A DNA stretch of 42,815 nt from an uncultured Clostridia bacterium (GCA_934141605.1 CAKPCL010000009.1:1-42815), one strand, 5' to 3'; shown: positions 15,243-24,270, counted from the stretch's first letter. Program-made: numbers and translations. The notes: a model not told the origin generated them from the letters alone.

Positions 15243-16478
15243 ATGAAATTATTTAGAAATAAAAATCTAAAATATTTAATACTACCAATATTAATATTAA
15301 CAATAGTAACAAGCATAGTAATAACAATTCAAACATATAAACAATATCAGAAAGTAACAATTACAGCAAACAAAAAAATAGCAGACATAGTAGGAACAAT
15401 AATAAGCCAAGAACCAGAAATAGATACTCAAAAAATAATAGAAATATTAAACCTAAATCAAAACAGTGAAGAATACCAAAAAGGACAAGCAGAACTTGCA
15501 AAATACGGAATTGACATAAATGAAACAAATTCAATAATATCAGTCCAAAACCAAATGAAACAAAATATGATATCAAATATTATACTAATCATAGTGTTTA
15601 GCATTTTGTGGATATTTATTATTTTTGCATATTTAAAAAGAAGAGATAGAAAAATACATCAAATTACACAATATATAAATGAAATTAAAAACAGAAAATA
15701 TGACTTAGATATAAATGAGAACAGCGAAGATGAACTAAGTAATTTAAAAAACGAATTATACAAAATTACAGTTATACTTAAAGAAGAAAGTGAAATATCA
15801 AAAAAAGACAAAGAAAATTTAAAGATATCAGTTGAAGATATATCACATCAACTAAAAACACCATTAACATCAATAACAATAATGTTAGACAATTTGAAAG
15901 ATAACCCTAATATGGACGAAAATACAAAGCAAAAATTCATATTTGAAATTAGTAAACAAATTGACTGGATAAACTGGCTAGTTATATCAATGCTAAAACT
16001 ATCAAAATTAGATGCAAATGTTGTGCAATTTTATGAAGAGAAGATTAATCTAAAACAATTTATAAACGAAATTGTAAAAAACTTAGAAATATCAATTGAA
16101 ATCAAAAACCAACAAATTATCATTGAAGGCGATGAAAGTGCATCTTTTGTTGGAGACTATAAGTGGCAACAAGAAGCGGTAACAAATATCATTAAAAATT
16201 GTATTGAACATAACAAAGAAAATGGAAAAATCTATATAAAATATGAAGAAAATACTTTGTTCACAAAAATAATAATAAAAGATGAGGGAGAAGGAATTTC
16301 AAAACAAGATTTAAAACATATCTTTGAAAGATTTTATAAAGGCCAAAATTCTTCTGAAAATAGTGTTGGTATTGGACTTGCTTTGGCAAAAAATATTATT
16401 GAAAAAAATAATGGTATGATAAGCTGTAAATCAGAAGTTAATGAAGGAACAGAGTTTGTGATTAAGTATATGAAGTAA
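15243..16478 (+). CDS. Membrane sensor histidine kinase
   Basis: 411 aa. Two helices (~11-30 and ~112-130) enclose an ~80-residue extracytoplasmic loop. Then come a HAMP-like linker, the H box DISHQLKTPLTS with phosphorylated H202, the N box NIIKNCIEHN, G1 DEGEGIS, F box FERFYKG and G2 GIGLALAKNI. Complete and of normal length. Cognate of the response regulator directly upstream. The small sensor loop and pairing with a PBP suggest detection of cell-envelope damage or antibiotics (inference). Confidence 0.93.
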   Translation: MKLFRNKNLKYLILPILILTIVTSIVITIQTYKQYQKVTITANKKIADIVGTIISQEPEIDTQKIIEILNLNQNSEEYQKGQAELAKYGIDINETNSIISVQNQMKQNMISNIILIIVFSILWIFIIFAYLKRRDRKIHQITQYINEIKNRKYDLDINENSEDELSNLKNELYKITVILKEESEISKKDKENLKISVEDISHQLKTPLTSITIMLDNLKDNPNMDENTKQKFIFEISKQIDWINWLVISMLKLSKLDANVVQFYEEKINLKQFINEIVKNLEISIEIKNQQIIIEGDESASFVGDYKWQQEAVTNIIKNCIEHNKENGKIYIKYEENTLFTKIIIKDEGEGISKQDLKHIFERFYKGQNSSENSVGIGLALAKNIIEKNNGMISCKSEVNEGTEFVIKYMK

Positions 16479-16573
16479 GTAATTGAAATAGTAATTTTTA
16501 AATGCTATATTAATTAAAAAGTGGAATAAATAAACTACATTTTTGCAATGAAAATTTGGAGGTATAATAAAAT

Positions 16574-17107
16574 ATGAAATTATATGTAATTAGACATGGA
16601 AGAACAAAATGCAATGATGAAAATAAATATAATGGCAAATTAGATGAAGACATAAATGAAACAGGCATAGAACAAGCCAGAAAAGCAAGTGAAGAAGTAA
16701 AAAAATTGGACATAGATTTAATAATATGTTCACCATTATTACGAACTAGACATACTTGTGAACTTGTAAATAAAAACAATGTACCAGTAATTTATGACAA
16801 AAGAATAGAAGAAAGAGACTGTGGTAAATTAACCAATACTGAACTAGGCGATTTTTACTATACAGATTATTGGAATTATTACTCAAATGCCAAAGTCGAA
16901 GGTTTGGAAACTATACCAGATTTATTTAAAAGAATAAAAGAATTCTTAGATGAAATTAAAGAAAAATATAAAGATAAAAATATTTTATTAGTAACACATG
17001 GCGGAGTTGCTAGAGGAATATATTTTTATTTTAATGATATTCCAAAGGACGGAAATTTAGAAAAATTCGGCTCAACTAATTGTGGAATAAAAGAATATGA
17101 ATTGTAA
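16574..17107 (+). CDS. Histidine phosphatase (phosphoglycerate-mutase superfamily)
   Basis: 177 aa. LYVIRHGRT puts the nucleophile at H8 of the RHG motif; H142 lies in LLVTHGGVARG; CSPLLRTRHTC and IEERDCGKL supply the remaining phosphate-pocket Arg and Glu. Family members dephosphorylate small molecules or proteins; the substrate cannot be told from sequence. Start ATG is 11 nt after GGAGG (16558-16562), a long spacing. Stands between the kinase gene and a MATE exporter, with AT-rich gaps of 95 and 61 nt that show nothing else. Confidence 0.88.
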   Translation: MKLYVIRHGRTKCNDENKYNGKLDEDINETGIEQARKASEEVKKLDIDLIICSPLLRTRHTCELVNKNNVPVIYDKRIEERDCGKLTNTELGDFYYTDYWNYYSNAKVEGLETIPDLFKRIKEFLDEIKEKYKDKNILLVTHGGVARGIYFYFNDIPKDGNLEKFGSTNCGIKEYEL

Positions 17108-17168
17108 GGATAAAGATATGAAATTAATAGTACACAATATATGAAAAAATAATATAGGAATAATAAAA

Positions 17169-18440
17169 ATGAACGAAGAATTAACAGTAGAAAAACAATT
17201 AAAAATATCTCTGCCAATAGCTTTTGAAAATTTTGTAAATATTTTAATGACATTAATAGATACTCTTGTTGTCACAACATTAGGAACAAGTGCTGTAGGA
17301 GCAATTGGTGCAATGGGAGTAATAATAGATATAATGCAAATGAGTATACAAGCTCTAAATGTATCTAATATAGCAGTACTTTCAAAAACAATAGGAGAAA
17401 AAAACAACGAAAAAACAAAAATAATAACAGGAAATTCAATAATAATTACAATATTGATATCCATTATAACAATATTAATTGTATATTTTATAAGACCAAT
17501 TTTTCCAGAATTGTTTAATGTAGACAAAATTTGTATTACATATATAACAATAAGATTAATGGGATTTATACAAAGTTCTATAGTAATGATACTTACAGGA
17601 CATCAAAGAACAATAGGAAAACAAGAAATGATAATGACATTAAGAATTATAGCAGTTATCTTTAATTTAATATTTGATTTAATAGTCGTAAAACTAGGCT
17701 ATGGAGTAGCAGGAGTAGCATGGGTTACAATAGGCATTGATACTGTGCTTTGCATTTTTTTGATATTTAAATCAAACTCTACTATAAAATATAAATTTGA
17801 TAAAGAAATATCAAAACAAGTGCTTAATCTATTTAAATGGAATTGCATTGAAAGAGTAGTATCAAAAATCGACAAATTTATATTTAATATCTTAGTTTCT
17901 AGAATAGGAGAAATAGAATATGCAGTACATGTAATTGTAATACAAATTAGAGATGTATCACAATCATTTATACAAGGATTCAGTGATGGTATTTCAATAA
18001 GCATAGGAATAGAATCAGGAAGAAGAAATCAAGAAAAAATGGAAAATGCCAAAGTTATAGTAAGAAAATTAATAAATGTATTTTCTATTATTGTTCCAAT
18101 TCTTACTGTAATTATTGCAATATTAATTGCAAATATATCATTTAAAGAAAATGAGTTGTTTATAATTTTTTATTCTGTACTACCATTGTTAATAATTGGA
18201 CAGTATGAAGAAATAAGTGGAACATTTTATTATGGAATACTTAGAGGAATTAGAGAATTCAAATTTTTAGCACAAAGAAACTTTATTACATCATTAATAA
18301 AGATTGTTGTTGCAACGATTTTGTCTTATACGGTGTTAGGTATTAAAGGTGTATGGGCTGCATATGCAGTTTATTGTATAGCACAAAAGCAGTTATCAAA
18401 ACACAGATATAAAAAGATAGAAGAACAAAATAAGAAATAA
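17169..18440 (+). CDS. MATE family efflux transporter
   Basis: 423 aa polytopic protein of about 12 helices in two homologous halves. The family-typical starts of each half are LKISLPIAFENFVNILMTLIDTLVVTTLGTSAVGAIGAMG and LFKWNCIERVVSKIDKFIFNILVSRIGE, with GYGVAGVAW between them. MATE proteins export drugs or metabolites using Na+ or H+ gradients. Start ATG follows ATAGGA. The next gene, 16 nt on, is a second, more diverged MATE-like protein. Codons drift from A-ending at the start to more T/G-ending near the end. Confidence 0.9.
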   Translation: MNEELTVEKQLKISLPIAFENFVNILMTLIDTLVVTTLGTSAVGAIGAMGVIIDIMQMSIQALNVSNIAVLSKTIGEKNNEKTKIITGNSIIITILISIITILIVYFIRPIFPELFNVDKICITYITIRLMGFIQSSIVMILTGHQRTIGKQEMIMTLRIIAVIFNLIFDLIVVKLGYGVAGVAWVTIGIDTVLCIFLIFKSNSTIKYKFDKEISKQVLNLFKWNCIERVVSKIDKFIFNILVSRIGEIEYAVHVIVIQIRDVSQSFIQGFSDGISISIGIESGRRNQEKMENAKVIVRKLINVFSIIVPILTVIIAILIANISFKENELFIIFYSVLPLLIIGQYEEISGTFYYGILRGIREFKFLAQRNFITSLIKIVVATILSYTVLGIKGVWAAYAVYCIAQKQLSKHRYKKIEEQNKK

Positions 18441-18456
18441 AAACAGGAGAAAACAA

Positions 18457-19641
18457 ATGAAACGATTATTACGAATAGCAAGTAATTCAGCAATATTTTC
18501 ATTTATACCAATATTATCTTGGTTTTGTATAGGACTTTTAGTAGACAAAAATCTAGTAAATGTCTTTACATTAACATATCCGCTACAATTTATATGGGCA
18601 TTATTAAAATCAATATTTGCAACAGGAGCAAATATAAGTAAAGAAAAAGACAAAGATGAAAATGCAGTATTATCAGGAATAACAGCCGGTACAATAGTAG
18701 GGTTAATAATATTTGGATTATTTGCAATAAATGCAAAAAAATATGTAGAATTTATGAATATGGATTTTGAAATATACAAGGAATTTACTATATATTCCAT
18801 ATTACAATTATATATACAATTAGTATTTTCTTTTGTACTAGAAAAATTATATTTTGAAGAAAAAGAAGAGAAAGCAAATAAATATTGTATACAATTAAAC
18901 TTATTAAATTTTATAGTATTAATAGTAACAGCTATATTTACAAAAAACAAAATGATTATAGCAGGAATAACATTAATGGCTATATTTATATATACATTAG
19001 TAGTTACAATAAAACAATATAAAAAATTTAAATTTGAATTACATATAATCAAATACATAAAATATGAATCAGTAGAAATTGCAAACAACATATTATTCTT
19101 TTTGATTTTCTTATTTGGTTTAAGTAATGCAATGGAATTTGGAGAAAAATACACTGTTGCACTAAATTTTGTAGCATTGATAACAGATACACAATGGGAT
19201 TCATTTGCAGCAATTTCAACTGTTGCAAAAATAGACATAAGTAAAAATGAATTCAATTATAAAGAACACAGAAATAATGCCTATAAATTAGAAGGAATTT
19301 TGATAGTGACAACATTTATTATGTTATTAATTTCATATAGATTTTATGAACTAGATTTAGGAATAACATTAATATATTTAAGTTTTGAGTTGATTAATTT
19401 TAGTATATATCCAGTATATAAAATAAAAACTTGTTACTTACAATTGACAAAGTTTGCTAAAAAAATAACAACAAACAAAATTATTGCAGGAATATTAAGG
19501 TTCTTTATGTCATTACTAAAAACACCATATTGCACTGGAATGGGACAAGTAACATCTTCTTTATATCAATTTCTTACAGTAAATATTATGTTTAACAAAA
19601 ATTTTACAATAGATAAAACTGGAAAGGTATTAGAAAAATGA
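18457..19641 (+). CDS. MATE-like polytopic membrane protein
   Basis: 394 aa, roughly 11-12 hydrophobic helices. The N-terminus (LLRIASNSAIFSFIPILSW...VFTLTYPLQFIWALLKSIFATGANI) keeps the shape of a MATE half, but the usual conserved glycine/proline signatures are weak and the second half is hard to align. It follows the clear MATE gene by 16 nt with its own site CAGGAG, so the two are probably made together. It could be a diverged exporter or a partner subunit. Family placement is by pattern only. Confidence 0.6.
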   Translation: MKRLLRIASNSAIFSFIPILSWFCIGLLVDKNLVNVFTLTYPLQFIWALLKSIFATGANISKEKDKDENAVLSGITAGTIVGLIIFGLFAINAKKYVEFMNMDFEIYKEFTIYSILQLYIQLVFSFVLEKLYFEEKEEKANKYCIQLNLLNFIVLIVTAIFTKNKMIIAGITLMAIFIYTLVVTIKQYKKFKFELHIIKYIKYESVEIANNILFFLIFLFGLSNAMEFGEKYTVALNFVALITDTQWDSFAAISTVAKIDISKNEFNYKEHRNNAYKLEGILIVTTFIMLLISYRFYELDLGITLIYLSFELINFSIYPVYKIKTCYLQLTKFAKKITTNKIIAGILRFFMSLLKTPYCTGMGQVTSSLYQFLTVNIMFNKNFTIDKTGKVLEK

Positions 19642-19684
19642 AAAAAAGTATTTAACCACACAAAGTGATAAAAATAAAACATTA

Positions 19685-19724
19685 TTGACATAAAATTGAT
19701 TTTTCTTGTAATATGTGTTATAAT
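19685..19724 (+). promoter_or_regulatory. Overlapping promoters of the 89-aa gene
   Basis: Best: TTGATT (19696-19701), 17 nt, TATAAT (19719-19724) with extended TGt (19716-19718). A second possibility is TTGACA (19685-19690), 16 nt, TGTAAT (19707-19712). Two near-consensus sites suggest strong expression. Confidence 0.7.
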
Positions 19725-19767
19725 ATAAAATGTAACAATAAATATTGTAAACAGCAAGGAGGAAATT

Positions 19768-20037
19768 ATGGCAGTTATGGTAGCACCAAAAACAAAAGCT
19801 TCAATCTTCGTATACAAAAACGGAGAAATAAAAACAGAAGTAGAAATCCCAACTTCTTGGGAAAATCTCTTTGAAGCTTTAGTGTATAATCCATTAATGG
19901 AGGATTTATCTATAAAGCAAGTAAGGCAATTATCAAAAATAGTTGTACTTGCTGAAGAGATGAAAGCAAGAAAAAGAATCTTCGAAATAAAATTCGAAGA
20001 GAAAGAAGTACAAAAAATCTACCAAAAGATTGCATAA
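19768..20037 (+). CDS. Small conserved-looking protein of unknown function
   Basis: 89 aa, not recognised. A beta-rich start (KTKASIFVYKNGEIKTEVEIP) leads into helices (SWENLFEALVYNPLMEDLSIKQVRQLSKIV) and a charged C-terminal helix (EEKEVQKIYQKIA). No cysteines, signal peptide or membrane helix. It begins 7 nt after AAGGAGG, behind a near-consensus promoter, and ends at a strong terminator, so it is a deliberately expressed single-gene unit. A cytoplasmic protein is likely; no function can be assigned. Confidence 0.75.
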   Translation: MAVMVAPKTKASIFVYKNGEIKTEVEIPTSWENLFEALVYNPLMEDLSIKQVRQLSKIVVLAEEMKARKRIFEIKFEEKEVQKIYQKIA

Positions 20038-20059
20038 AAAGCAAGCCATATAAACCAAA

Positions 20060-20102
20060 AGCTATGAAGATGAAATTTATCTTCATAGCTATTTCTTTTT
20101 TT
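20060..20102 (+). terminator. Intrinsic terminator of the 89-aa gene
   Basis: AGCTATGAAGAT (20060-20071) pairs perfectly with ATCTTCATAGCT (20079-20090), loop of 7, then ATTTCTTTTTTT. Confidence 0.93.
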
Positions 20103-20173
20103 GCCCCATTTCTATAAGTATAAGACCAGCAATATAAAAATGACAAAATTTATAGTAAAAAAGTCACCTAAAA

Positions 20174-20210
20174 GTCACCTTTTGAAATTATAATAATTTC
20201 AAAAGGTGAC
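20174..20210. repeat. 37-bp perfect palindrome
   Basis: GTCACCTTTTGAAATTAT (20174-20191), one central base, then the exact reverse complement to 20210. A further direct copy of AAGTCACC sits 11 nt upstream (20161). It directly abuts the GGGACGGTTCT repeat. In RNA it would be a long hairpin; as DNA it could extrude a cruciform or be the target of a REP-type transposase. Confidence 0.9.
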
Positions 20211-20212
20211 AG

Positions 20213-20290
20213 TGTCCAATGGGGACGGTTCTATTTGGACATCGGTTCCAAATGGACAAAATGTCCAAATAGAACCGTCCCATTTGGACA
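20213..20290. repeat. Palindromic GGGACGGTTCT repeat, copy 2
   Basis: Arms 20213-20242 and 20261-20290 match in 28 of 30 inverted positions, around the same CGGTTCCAAATGGACAA core as copy 1. A further TTTGGACA follows and leads directly into AAAGGAGG, the binding site of the ABC transporter gene. Confidence 0.9.
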
Positions 20291-20313
20291 TTTGGACAAA
20301 AGGAGGAAAAATT

Positions 20314-20997
20314 ATGGAAATATTAAGGGTTGAAAACTTAAACAAAATTTATGGAAAAGGAGAGAATCAAGTAAAAGCAGTAGATAACATATCTTTTTCA
20401 GTAGAAAAAGGTGAATTCATTGCAATAATAGGAGCAAGCGGAAGCGGGAAATCTACACTATTACATTTAATTGGTGGTGTTGACAGACCAACATCAGGAA
20501 AAGTATTAATAGATGGAAAAGATATTTATACATTAAATGATGATAATCTAGCTATTTTTAGAAGAAGACAAATCGGATTAATTTATCAATTTTATAACTT
20601 AATACCAGTTTTAAATGTAGAAGAAAACATCACACTTCCAACAAAACTTGATGGCAGAGATGTTAACCAAGAGAGACTAAATGATTTACTAAAAACCTTA
20701 GGACTTGAAAAAAGAAAAAATAATTTGCCAAATCAACTATCAGGAGGGCAACAACAAAGAGTTTCTATTGGCAGAGCTATAATGAATGAACCAGCATTAA
20801 TGCTAGCAGATGAACCAACTGGTAACTTAGATTCAAAAGCTAGTGAAGAAATAATTTCATTATTAAGACTTTCTAATAAAAAATATAATCAAACTGTTAT
20901 AGTAATAACACATGATGAAAAAATTGCATTAGAAGCAGATAGAATCATAACAATTGATGACGGAAAAATAATTAAAGATGAAAGGACAGGAAAATAA
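20314..20997 (+). CDS. ABC transporter ATP-binding protein (MacB/LolD type)
   Basis: 227 aa ATPase. Walker A G40-ASGSGKS47, Q-loop in LIYQFYNLIPVLNV, signature L142-SGGQ146, Walker B with D166-E167 (LMLADEPTGNLD), switch His in VITHD. This subtype pairs with FtsX-like permeases (extrusion or mechanotransmission rather than import). Start ATG 20314 follows AGGAGG (20301-20306); the frame is open upstream through the palindromic repeat and that extension is rejected. The stop overlaps the permease start (TAATG), so they are translationally coupled. Confidence 0.95.
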   Translation: MEILRVENLNKIYGKGENQVKAVDNISFSVEKGEFIAIIGASGSGKSTLLHLIGGVDRPTSGKVLIDGKDIYTLNDDNLAIFRRRQIGLIYQFYNLIPVLNVEENITLPTKLDGRDVNQERLNDLLKTLGLEKRKNNLPNQLSGGQQQRVSIGRAIMNEPALMLADEPTGNLDSKASEEIISLLRLSNKKYNQTVIVITHDEKIALEADRIITIDDGKIIKDERTGK

Positions 20998-23582
20998 TGA
21001 AAGTTTTAAATGAATTAAGTGTAAAAGATTTAAAGCTTAATAAAAAAAGGTCAATTGTAATAATAATTGGAATTATTTTATCAACAGCTTTAATCTGTGG
21101 CGTTGCAGGACTTGTAACAAGCTTCCAAAAAACACTTTTGGAATCAGCACAAAAAAACACAGGAAATTATCATACAGTCTTTTATGAAGTTCCAAAAGAA
21201 GAACTAAAATACATAGAACAAAACAGAAATGTAAAAGATTATTATCTATCAGAAGAATTAGGATATAGCTATATTCAAGAAAAAATATTGCCAGAAACAG
21301 AAGAAATGCCATATATTAATGTAATTTCTATGGACGATAAATTTTTAAGTAATATGGCAATAGAAGTAAAAGAAGGAAGATTGCCAGAAAATGATGGTGA
21401 ACTAGCAATTTCAATTAGAATAAACCAAAAATTTAATACAAATATTAAAGTTGGAGATTCTATAACTTTAGATGTAGGCGGATTAAAAACATACAAAGTT
21501 GTAGGAATAATAAACAGACCAACTACAACAATAGAACCATATGAAGCTGAATGGTTTACAGCAATTACAAAAATGCAAAAAGTCGAAAAGAAAGCAAATA
21601 TAGCAGTATTATATAATAATCCACATAAATATATAGAAAATACTGAAAGCATAAACCAAATGGTAAGCGTAAAAGCTGGAGAAGAAGTTAAAAAAGAAAA
21701 TATAACAGAATTTAATGGTTTAGACAAAGAGTATAAAAGCTATAAATATAAAATAAAAATAAATAATGAATTATTAGCATATGAAGGAGCAGGTCTAGAC
21801 AATGAAACTTTAAAAACTCTATATTTATTAGGCGGCTTTGTTATGGCAATAGTCTTAGTATCAAGCGTTTTTGTTATTAGAAATGGATTTGCAATATCAA
21901 TTACAGAAAGACTAAAACAATATGGTATGCTTTCAAGCATTGGAGCAACAAAAAAACAAATTAAAAAAAGTGTTTATTTCGAAGGATTTATATTAGGAAT
22001 AATTGGAATACCATTAGGAATATTAAGTGGAATATTTGCAATATATATATTAGTAAATGTAGTAAATTATATTTTAAAAGACTATGTTTCAAGAAGTACT
22101 TTATTAACATATGACATGTCATGGGGTGCAGTTATGGTAAGCATAATAGTATCAACTGTAACAATATGGCTATCATGTAAAAGATCAGCAAAAAGAGCAT
22201 CTAAAATTACACCAATTGAAGCAATAAGAAGCTCAGAAGATATAAAATTAAAAGCAAAGAAAATAAAATGTCCAAAATTTATAACCAAAATCTTCAAAAC
22301 TGGTGGAGAAATAGCATATAAGAACCTAAAAAGAAGCAAGAAAAAATATAGAACAACAGTAATTTCTATAATAGTAAGTGTTGTAATATTTATTGCAATA
22401 GCTAGCTTTATTGAATATGGATTTAAAATGTCAAGTGCATATTATACCGAAAAAGACTACAACTATATAATATATACAAATGTTAATGCATCACCTGAAA
22501 ACAAAGAAGAATACCAAAAAGAAAAAGACCAAAAATATGAAATGCTATTAGACATATCAAAACTATCAGATGTAGATGAATTTTCAATAAATCAAAGTAG
22601 TACATTTCAAATAAAAATGGACGAAAAGCATGAAGCTGAATTGACTGAATATGGTAAAAAAATAAAAAATGAAAACTATATATCATATGATGAAGATGAA
22701 AATAAAATAGATATAGTAACTATTATTTCATTAAGCAAAGAAGAATATGAAAGATATTTGAAAAAAATAGGTGGAAATTACGAAACATATAAAGATGGAG
22801 CAATTTTAATTGATGACAATATAACTTTAGATGATGAGGGAAAAAGAACAAAAGGAAGCATGTATACTTGGAAAAAAGGCGACACTATTACAGGAAAAAT
22901 AGGAGATGAAGAATATACTATAAAAATTGTAGCAAGAACTGAAGAAAGACCAACTGGAGTTGAGAACTTATATAATACCAATGCATACTTTATTGTAAGC
23001 GAAGAATTTATAAACAAAGTACAATCAAACTCACCAGCATTATATATTCAATCATCAGACACAAATAAATTAGGCGAAGAAATCAAACAATATAAAAAAG
23101 AAAATAATATTAGTGAGCTAGAAATGAATATATTTGATTTGGAACAATCAGTAAAAGCAGAAAATGCAATAGTATTAGTCTTTTCAATATTCTTATACGG
23201 ATTTATTGGTGTAATTACATTAATAGGAATAACAAATATATTTAACACAATTACAACAAACATGAACTTAAGAAAAAAAGAATTTGCAATGTTAAAATCA
23301 ATAGGTATGACCAGAAAAGAATTTAATAGAATGATTAGATTAGAAAGCATATTCTATGGTGCTAAATCATTGATTATTGGTATACCAATAGGAATAATAT
23401 TATCATATGGCATTTATAGAATTTTTGAAAACAGTATGGAAATGAACTATGTTTTACCATACAAAGCTATTATTGTAGCTATTATATTTGTAGCCATTGT
23501 TATTGGTATTATTATGAGATATTCTATAAATAAAATTAACAAACAAAACATTATAGAAACTATCAGAAATGATAATATATAA
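20997..23582 (+). CDS. ABC transporter permease, two FtsX domains
   Basis: 861 aa. One N-terminal helix (~20-38), an extracytoplasmic domain (~45-265), an FtsX domain of three helices (~275-410), a further helix (~455-475), a second extracytoplasmic region (~480-720), and a final FtsX domain (~725-850). IKVGDSITLD and EVKEGRLPENDGELAIS fit a MacB-type periplasmic core. Total length suits the large Bacillota two-FtsX permeases. It works with the ATPase upstream; substrate unknown (peptide antibiotic export/resistance and lipoprotein-related roles are both known for this group). There is no adjacent two-component system. Confidence 0.9.
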   Translation: MKVLNELSVKDLKLNKKRSIVIIIGIILSTALICGVAGLVTSFQKTLLESAQKNTGNYHTVFYEVPKEELKYIEQNRNVKDYYLSEELGYSYIQEKILPETEEMPYINVISMDDKFLSNMAIEVKEGRLPENDGELAISIRINQKFNTNIKVGDSITLDVGGLKTYKVVGIINRPTTTIEPYEAEWFTAITKMQKVEKKANIAVLYNNPHKYIENTESINQMVSVKAGEEVKKENITEFNGLDKEYKSYKYKIKINNELLAYEGAGLDNETLKTLYLLGGFVMAIVLVSSVFVIRNGFAISITERLKQYGMLSSIGATKKQIKKSVYFEGFILGIIGIPLGILSGIFAIYILVNVVNYILKDYVSRSTLLTYDMSWGAVMVSIIVSTVTIWLSCKRSAKRASKITPIEAIRSSEDIKLKAKKIKCPKFITKIFKTGGEIAYKNLKRSKKKYRTTVISIIVSVVIFIAIASFIEYGFKMSSAYYTEKDYNYIIYTNVNASPENKEEYQKEKDQKYEMLLDISKLSDVDEFSINQSSTFQIKMDEKHEAELTEYGKKIKNENYISYDEDENKIDIVTIISLSKEEYERYLKKIGGNYETYKDGAILIDDNITLDDEGKRTKGSMYTWKKGDTITGKIGDEEYTIKIVARTEERPTGVENLYNTNAYFIVSEEFINKVQSNSPALYIQSSDTNKLGEEIKQYKKENNISELEMNIFDLEQSVKAENAIVLVFSIFLYGFIGVITLIGITNIFNTITTNMNLRKKEFAMLKSIGMTRKEFNRMIRLESIFYGAKSLIIGIPIGIILSYGIYRIFENSMEMNYVLPYKAIIVAIIFVAIVIGIIMRYSINKINKQNIIETIRNDNI

Positions 23583-23593
23583 AAGGAGAAAAA

Positions 23594-24124
23594 TTGATAT
23601 ATAATCAAATTACAGTCTTAACACACTTAAACAATAACACAATTTTAAAATTTCCAAAGTGCGGAATTGAAACTACTGCATATATTGGAAAAAATGGATT
23701 TACAATTAATAAAAAAGAAGGAGATAGTTGCACACCCATAGGTAAATTTGATTTAGGCTTGATACTTGGAACACATGAAAAAATTAAAAATAAAAATTGT
23801 AATTATACTAAAATAAATTCAAATATGTATTGGGTAGATGATTGCAATTCAAAGTATTACAATGAATTAGTTGATATAACCAAAGTCAAAAAAGATTGGA
23901 ATAGTGCTGAACATCTTATAGATTATCCAATTCAATACGAATACTTAATAGAGATTAAAAGCAATCCATTTAATATTCCTAATAAAGGGAGTGCAATATT
24001 TCTTCATTGTAGCTATAATACTGCAACACAAGGTTGTATTGCAATAGATAGAAAAGAAATGGAAAAAATAGTTAATAACATAGATGAAAGTACAAAAATA
24101 GATATAATATCTTGTTTTAGTTAA
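23594..24124 (+). CDS. L,D-transpeptidase-like (YkuD fold) protein
   Basis: 176 aa. The YkuD active-site region is present: H138 in IFLHCSYNTATQGCIAID, with catalytic C148 following T-Q-G. Upstream are the family's KKEGDSCTPIGKFDLG motif and DYPIQYEYLIEI. These enzymes form 3-3 peptidoglycan cross-links or modify wall peptides. No signal peptide is visible, like the COG3786 branch. The start must be TTG at 23594: it lies 5-6 nt after AAAGGAG, no nearby in-frame ATG exists, and the conserved region starts soon after. It follows the ABC permease by 11 nt, likely the same operon. Confidence 0.82.
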   Translation: MIYNQITVLTHLNNNTILKFPKCGIETTAYIGKNGFTINKKEGDSCTPIGKFDLGLILGTHEKIKNKNCNYTKINSNMYWVDDCNSKYYNELVDITKVKKDWNSAEHLIDYPIQYEYLIEIKSNPFNIPNKGSAIFLHCSYNTATQGCIAIDRKEMEKIVNNIDESTKIDIISCFS

Positions 24125-24132
24125 ATAAAAAT

Positions 24133-24232
24133 AAAAGTTGATATATTGATATTTTTTACAAAAAACATATCTGGGGTCTACCATTGTGTCTTTTGTTTCA
24201 AAATATCAATATATCAACTTTTTAATTTTTTT
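24133..24232 (+). terminator. Long stem-loop: 23-bp perfect stem, 44-nt loop
   Basis: AAAAGTTGATATATTGATAT... (24133-24155) pairs perfectly with 24200-24222; the loop (24156-24199) includes CTGGGGTCTACCATTGTG. ACAAAAAACA and TGTCTTTTGT in the loop can extend the stem. It is followed by TTTTAATTTTTTTT. It can end the upstream operon, but the stem is much longer than ordinary terminators here and the loop is the only GC-richer spot nearby. Confidence 0.75.
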
Positions 24233-24241
24233 TGCATTGAA

Positions 24242-24270
24242 TTGAAACAAAATTAAAGCTATGATATAAT
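24242..24270 (+). promoter_or_regulatory. Promoter of addA
   Basis: TTGAAA (24242-24247), 17 nt, TATAAT (24265-24270) with extended TGa (24262-24264). About 40 nt before the addA start. Confidence 0.8.

Noticed and set aside
18396..19256. 286-codon open frame on the minus strand opposite the MATE-like gene.
   Set aside because: No ribosome binding site and low-complexity composition; the plus-strand frame has membrane-helix pattern and start signals.
20206..20313. Upstream start for the ABC ATPase with 36 extra residues.
   Set aside because: It translates the repeat; ATG 20314 follows AGGAGG and matches family N-termini.
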